Below are positions 21,119 through 22,588 of a stretch of 22,588 nt of DNA, piece by piece. The DNA lies in assembly GCA_946482115.1 (NCBI GenBank), contig CAMLQP010000014.1, forward strand, positions 1-22,588, in the 5' to 3' direction. The stretch is from an uncultured Comamonadaceae bacterium (GTDB lineage Bacteria > Pseudomonadota > Gammaproteobacteria > Burkholderiales > Burkholderiaceae). Each line of letters opens with the position of its first letter. The first letter of the stretch is position 1. Under the pieces are notes generated by a model. The model was not told the origin of the DNA, did no database searches, and saw only the letters and a list, made by a program, of their open reading frames with translations. The position numbers were made by a program, and so were the translations under genes.

Positions 21119-22588
21119 TCAGCGCGACAGGGCTTCGAGCGCCTCGCTCAGCTCCAGCCAGCGTTCCTCGCTGACGGCCAGTTCGGCCTCCAGCGCCTTG
21201 AGGCGGCGCCCGGCCTCGGCCAGCTCGGCCGGGGGCAGGGGCTGCTGCAGGCGCTGGTTGATGTCGGCGATCTCGGCCTGGGCCCGGGCCATGCCGCTTT
21301 CCACCTGCGACAGCTCTTTCTTGATCGGGCGTTGCCGGTCCTGCAGTTCCTGGCGGCGCTGGGCGTCCAGCTTGCGCTGCTCGCCCCCGCTCAGGCGGGG
21401 CGCTTCGGCCGCTGCGGGCGCAGGCGCGGGCACCGGGGCCGCCGCGGAAGCCCGGGTCTGGGCCTGGGCCGCTTCGCGCTGGCGCCGGGCTTCCTCCAGC
21501 AGGTAGACCTGGTAGTCGTCCAGGTCGCCATCGAAGGGCGACACGCCGCCGCGCGAGACCAGCCAGAACTCGTCGCACACCGCGCGCAGCAGGGCGCGGT
21601 CGTGGCTGACCAGCAGCACCGTGCCCTCGAACTCGTTGAGCGCCACCGACAAAGCCTCGCGCGTGGCCAGGTCCAGGTGGTTGGTGGGTTCATCCAGCAG
21701 CAGCAGGTTGGGGCGCTGCCAGACGATCATGCACAGCACCAGCCGCGCCTTCTCGCCGCCGCTCATGGTGCCCACGGCCTGCTTCACCATGTCGCCGGTG
21801 AAGTTGAAAGTGCCCAGAAAGTTGCGCAGCTCCTGCTCGCGCGCCTGCGGGCTCACCGCCTTGGCCAGGCGGATCATGTGCTCCAGCGGGTTGTCCTGCG
21901 GGCGCAGCACGTCCAGTTCCTGCTGGGCGAAGTAGCCGATGTTCAGGCCCTTGCCTTCGGTGACCTGGCCGGCCACCGCCGCCAGCTCGCGCGCGATGGT
22001 CTTGACCAGCGTGGACTTGCCCTGGCCGTTGGCGCCCAGGATGCCGATGCGCTGGCCCGCCATCACCGAGCGGGTGATGCCACGCACGATGGTGGTCGGC
22101 TCGCCACCGGCCGCGGCGGCCGGGTAGCCCACCGCCACGTCGCGCAGCGCCAGCATGGGGTTGGGCAGGTTCTCGGGTTCGCGGAATTCGAACTGGAAAT
22201 CCGCCTCGGCCAGCACCGGGCCGATCTTCTCCATGCGCTCCAGCGCCTTCACCCGGCTTTGCGCCTGCTTGGCCTTGCTGGCCTTGGCCTTGAAGCGGTC
22301 GATGAACTTCTGCAGGTGGGCGATCTTTTCCTGCTGCTTGGCGTAGGAGGTCTGCTGAAGCGCCAGCTGCTCGGCTCGCATGTCCTCGAAACGGCTGTAG
22401 TTGCCGCCGTAGCGGTTGAGCCTGGCGTGCTCGATGTGCACCGTCACCTGCGTCACCGCGTCCAGGAACTCGCGGTCGTGGCTGATGACCAGCAGCGTGC
22501 CCGGGTAGCGTTTGAGCCAGGCTTCCAGCCACACCAGCGCGTCCAGGTCCAGGTGGTTGGTGGGTTCGTCCAGCAGCAGCAGGTCGCT
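21119..22588 (-). CDS. yheS: ABC-F family ATPase, YheS-like (5' end outside window)
   Basis: The last 489 residues of a soluble ABC-F protein with two ATPase domains. These proteins act on the ribosome rather than in transport. The reading frame runs off the right edge; compared with E. coli YheS (637 residues, from memory) about 165 N-terminal residues are missing. Counting from the edge, LLLLDEPTNHLDL (3-15) is Walker B of domain 1. The interdomain linker (about 69-128) contains the charged KFIDRFKAKASKAKQAQSRVKALERMEKIGP block, nearly the same as in YheS. Domain 2 has Walker A GANGQGKST (185-193), signature MSGGEKAR (275-282), Walker B (295-307) and the SHDR switch (328-331). An Ala/Pro-rich linker and a coiled-coil tail end the protein. 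Confidence 0.94.
   Translation of the reverse strand, partial: SDLLLLDEPTNHLDLDALVWLEAWLKRYPGTLLVISHDREFLDAVTQVTVHIEHARLNRYGGNYSRFEDMRAEQLALQQTSYAKQQEKIAHLQKFIDRFKAKASKAKQAQSRVKALERMEKIGPVLAEADFQFEFREPENLPNPMLALRDVAVGYPAAAAGGEPTTIVRGITRSVMAGQRIGILGANGQGKSTLVKTIARELAAVAGQVTEGKGLNIGYFAQQELDVLRPQDNPLEHMIRLAKAVSPQAREQELRNFLGTFNFTGDMVKQAVGTMSGGEKARLVLCMIVWQRPNLLLLDEPTNHLDLATREALSVALNEFEGTVLLVSHDRALLRAVCDEFWLVSRGGVSPFDGDLDDYQVYLLEEARRQREAAQAQTRASAAAPVPAPAPAAAEAPRLSGGEQRKLDAQRRQELQDRQRPIKKELSQVESGMARAQAEIADINQRLQQPLPPAELAEAGRRLKALEAELAVSEERWLELSEALEALSR

Noticed and set aside
18229..21174. A 981-residue open frame on the plus strand opposite the kinase gene
   Set aside because: Low-complexity His/Ala/Val/Gly-rich translation with no motif; the minus strand carries an unmistakable PAS kinase.

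Overview
The window is dense, GC-rich bacterial chromosome with about 20 genes. The longest stretch without a gene is 228 bases (8106-8333). Codon use, the TRAP transporter, the YheS, ElaA and AidB orthologues and the multi-PAS kinase all fit a betaproteobacterium of the order Burkholderiales, probably Comamonadaceae-like. That placement is inference: no rRNA, tRNA or ribosomal-protein marker is present. I see no insertion sequence, phage gene, CRISPR array or attachment site.

Region 1 (1-7209, + strand) is a tightly packed lipid and acyl-CoA metabolism run. It holds the end of an acyl-CoA dehydrogenase, an SDR dehydrogenase, a hotdog thioesterase, a CurA/PGR-type NADP-dependent reductase, an AidB-type acyl-CoA dehydrogenase, a GST-like protein with an extra C-terminal domain, an ElaA-type acetyltransferase and a second SDR. 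Gaps are 41 bases or less, and one junction is an ATGA overlap, so co-transcription is likely.

Region 2 (7210-11984, + strand) is a regulated uptake unit. An RpiR-family regulator is followed by a complete DctP-DctQ-DctM TRAP transporter and a hydantoin/Asp-Glu racemase-family protein. Two near-identical palindromes, GTGAAAC-N4-GTTTCAC, lie just upstream of the regulator (7238-7261) and of the transporter operon (8228-8247). The second overlaps a plausible -10 box. This is a predicted self-contained regulon. The racemase-like enzyme has Ser where the second catalytic Cys is expected.

Region 3 (11988-16217, - strand) encodes a TonB-dependent outer-membrane receptor, a periplasmic ABC_sub_bind-type protein and an inner-membrane diguanylate cyclase with a periplasmic sensor. 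The three reading frames overlap. Together they look like a trans-envelope pathway coupling an outside ligand to c-di-GMP synthesis.

Region 4 (16315-21015, - strand) encodes a soluble five-PAS histidine kinase, a single-domain response regulator and a REC / degenerate GGDEF / EAL phosphodiesterase, again nearly overlapping, and ends in a hairpin terminator. Regions 3 and 4 therefore place a c-di-GMP-making and a c-di-GMP-breaking module side by side on one strand. This is the most system-like part of the window.

Region 5 (21119-22588, - strand) is the 3' part of a YheS-type ABC-F ATPase, which runs off the right edge.
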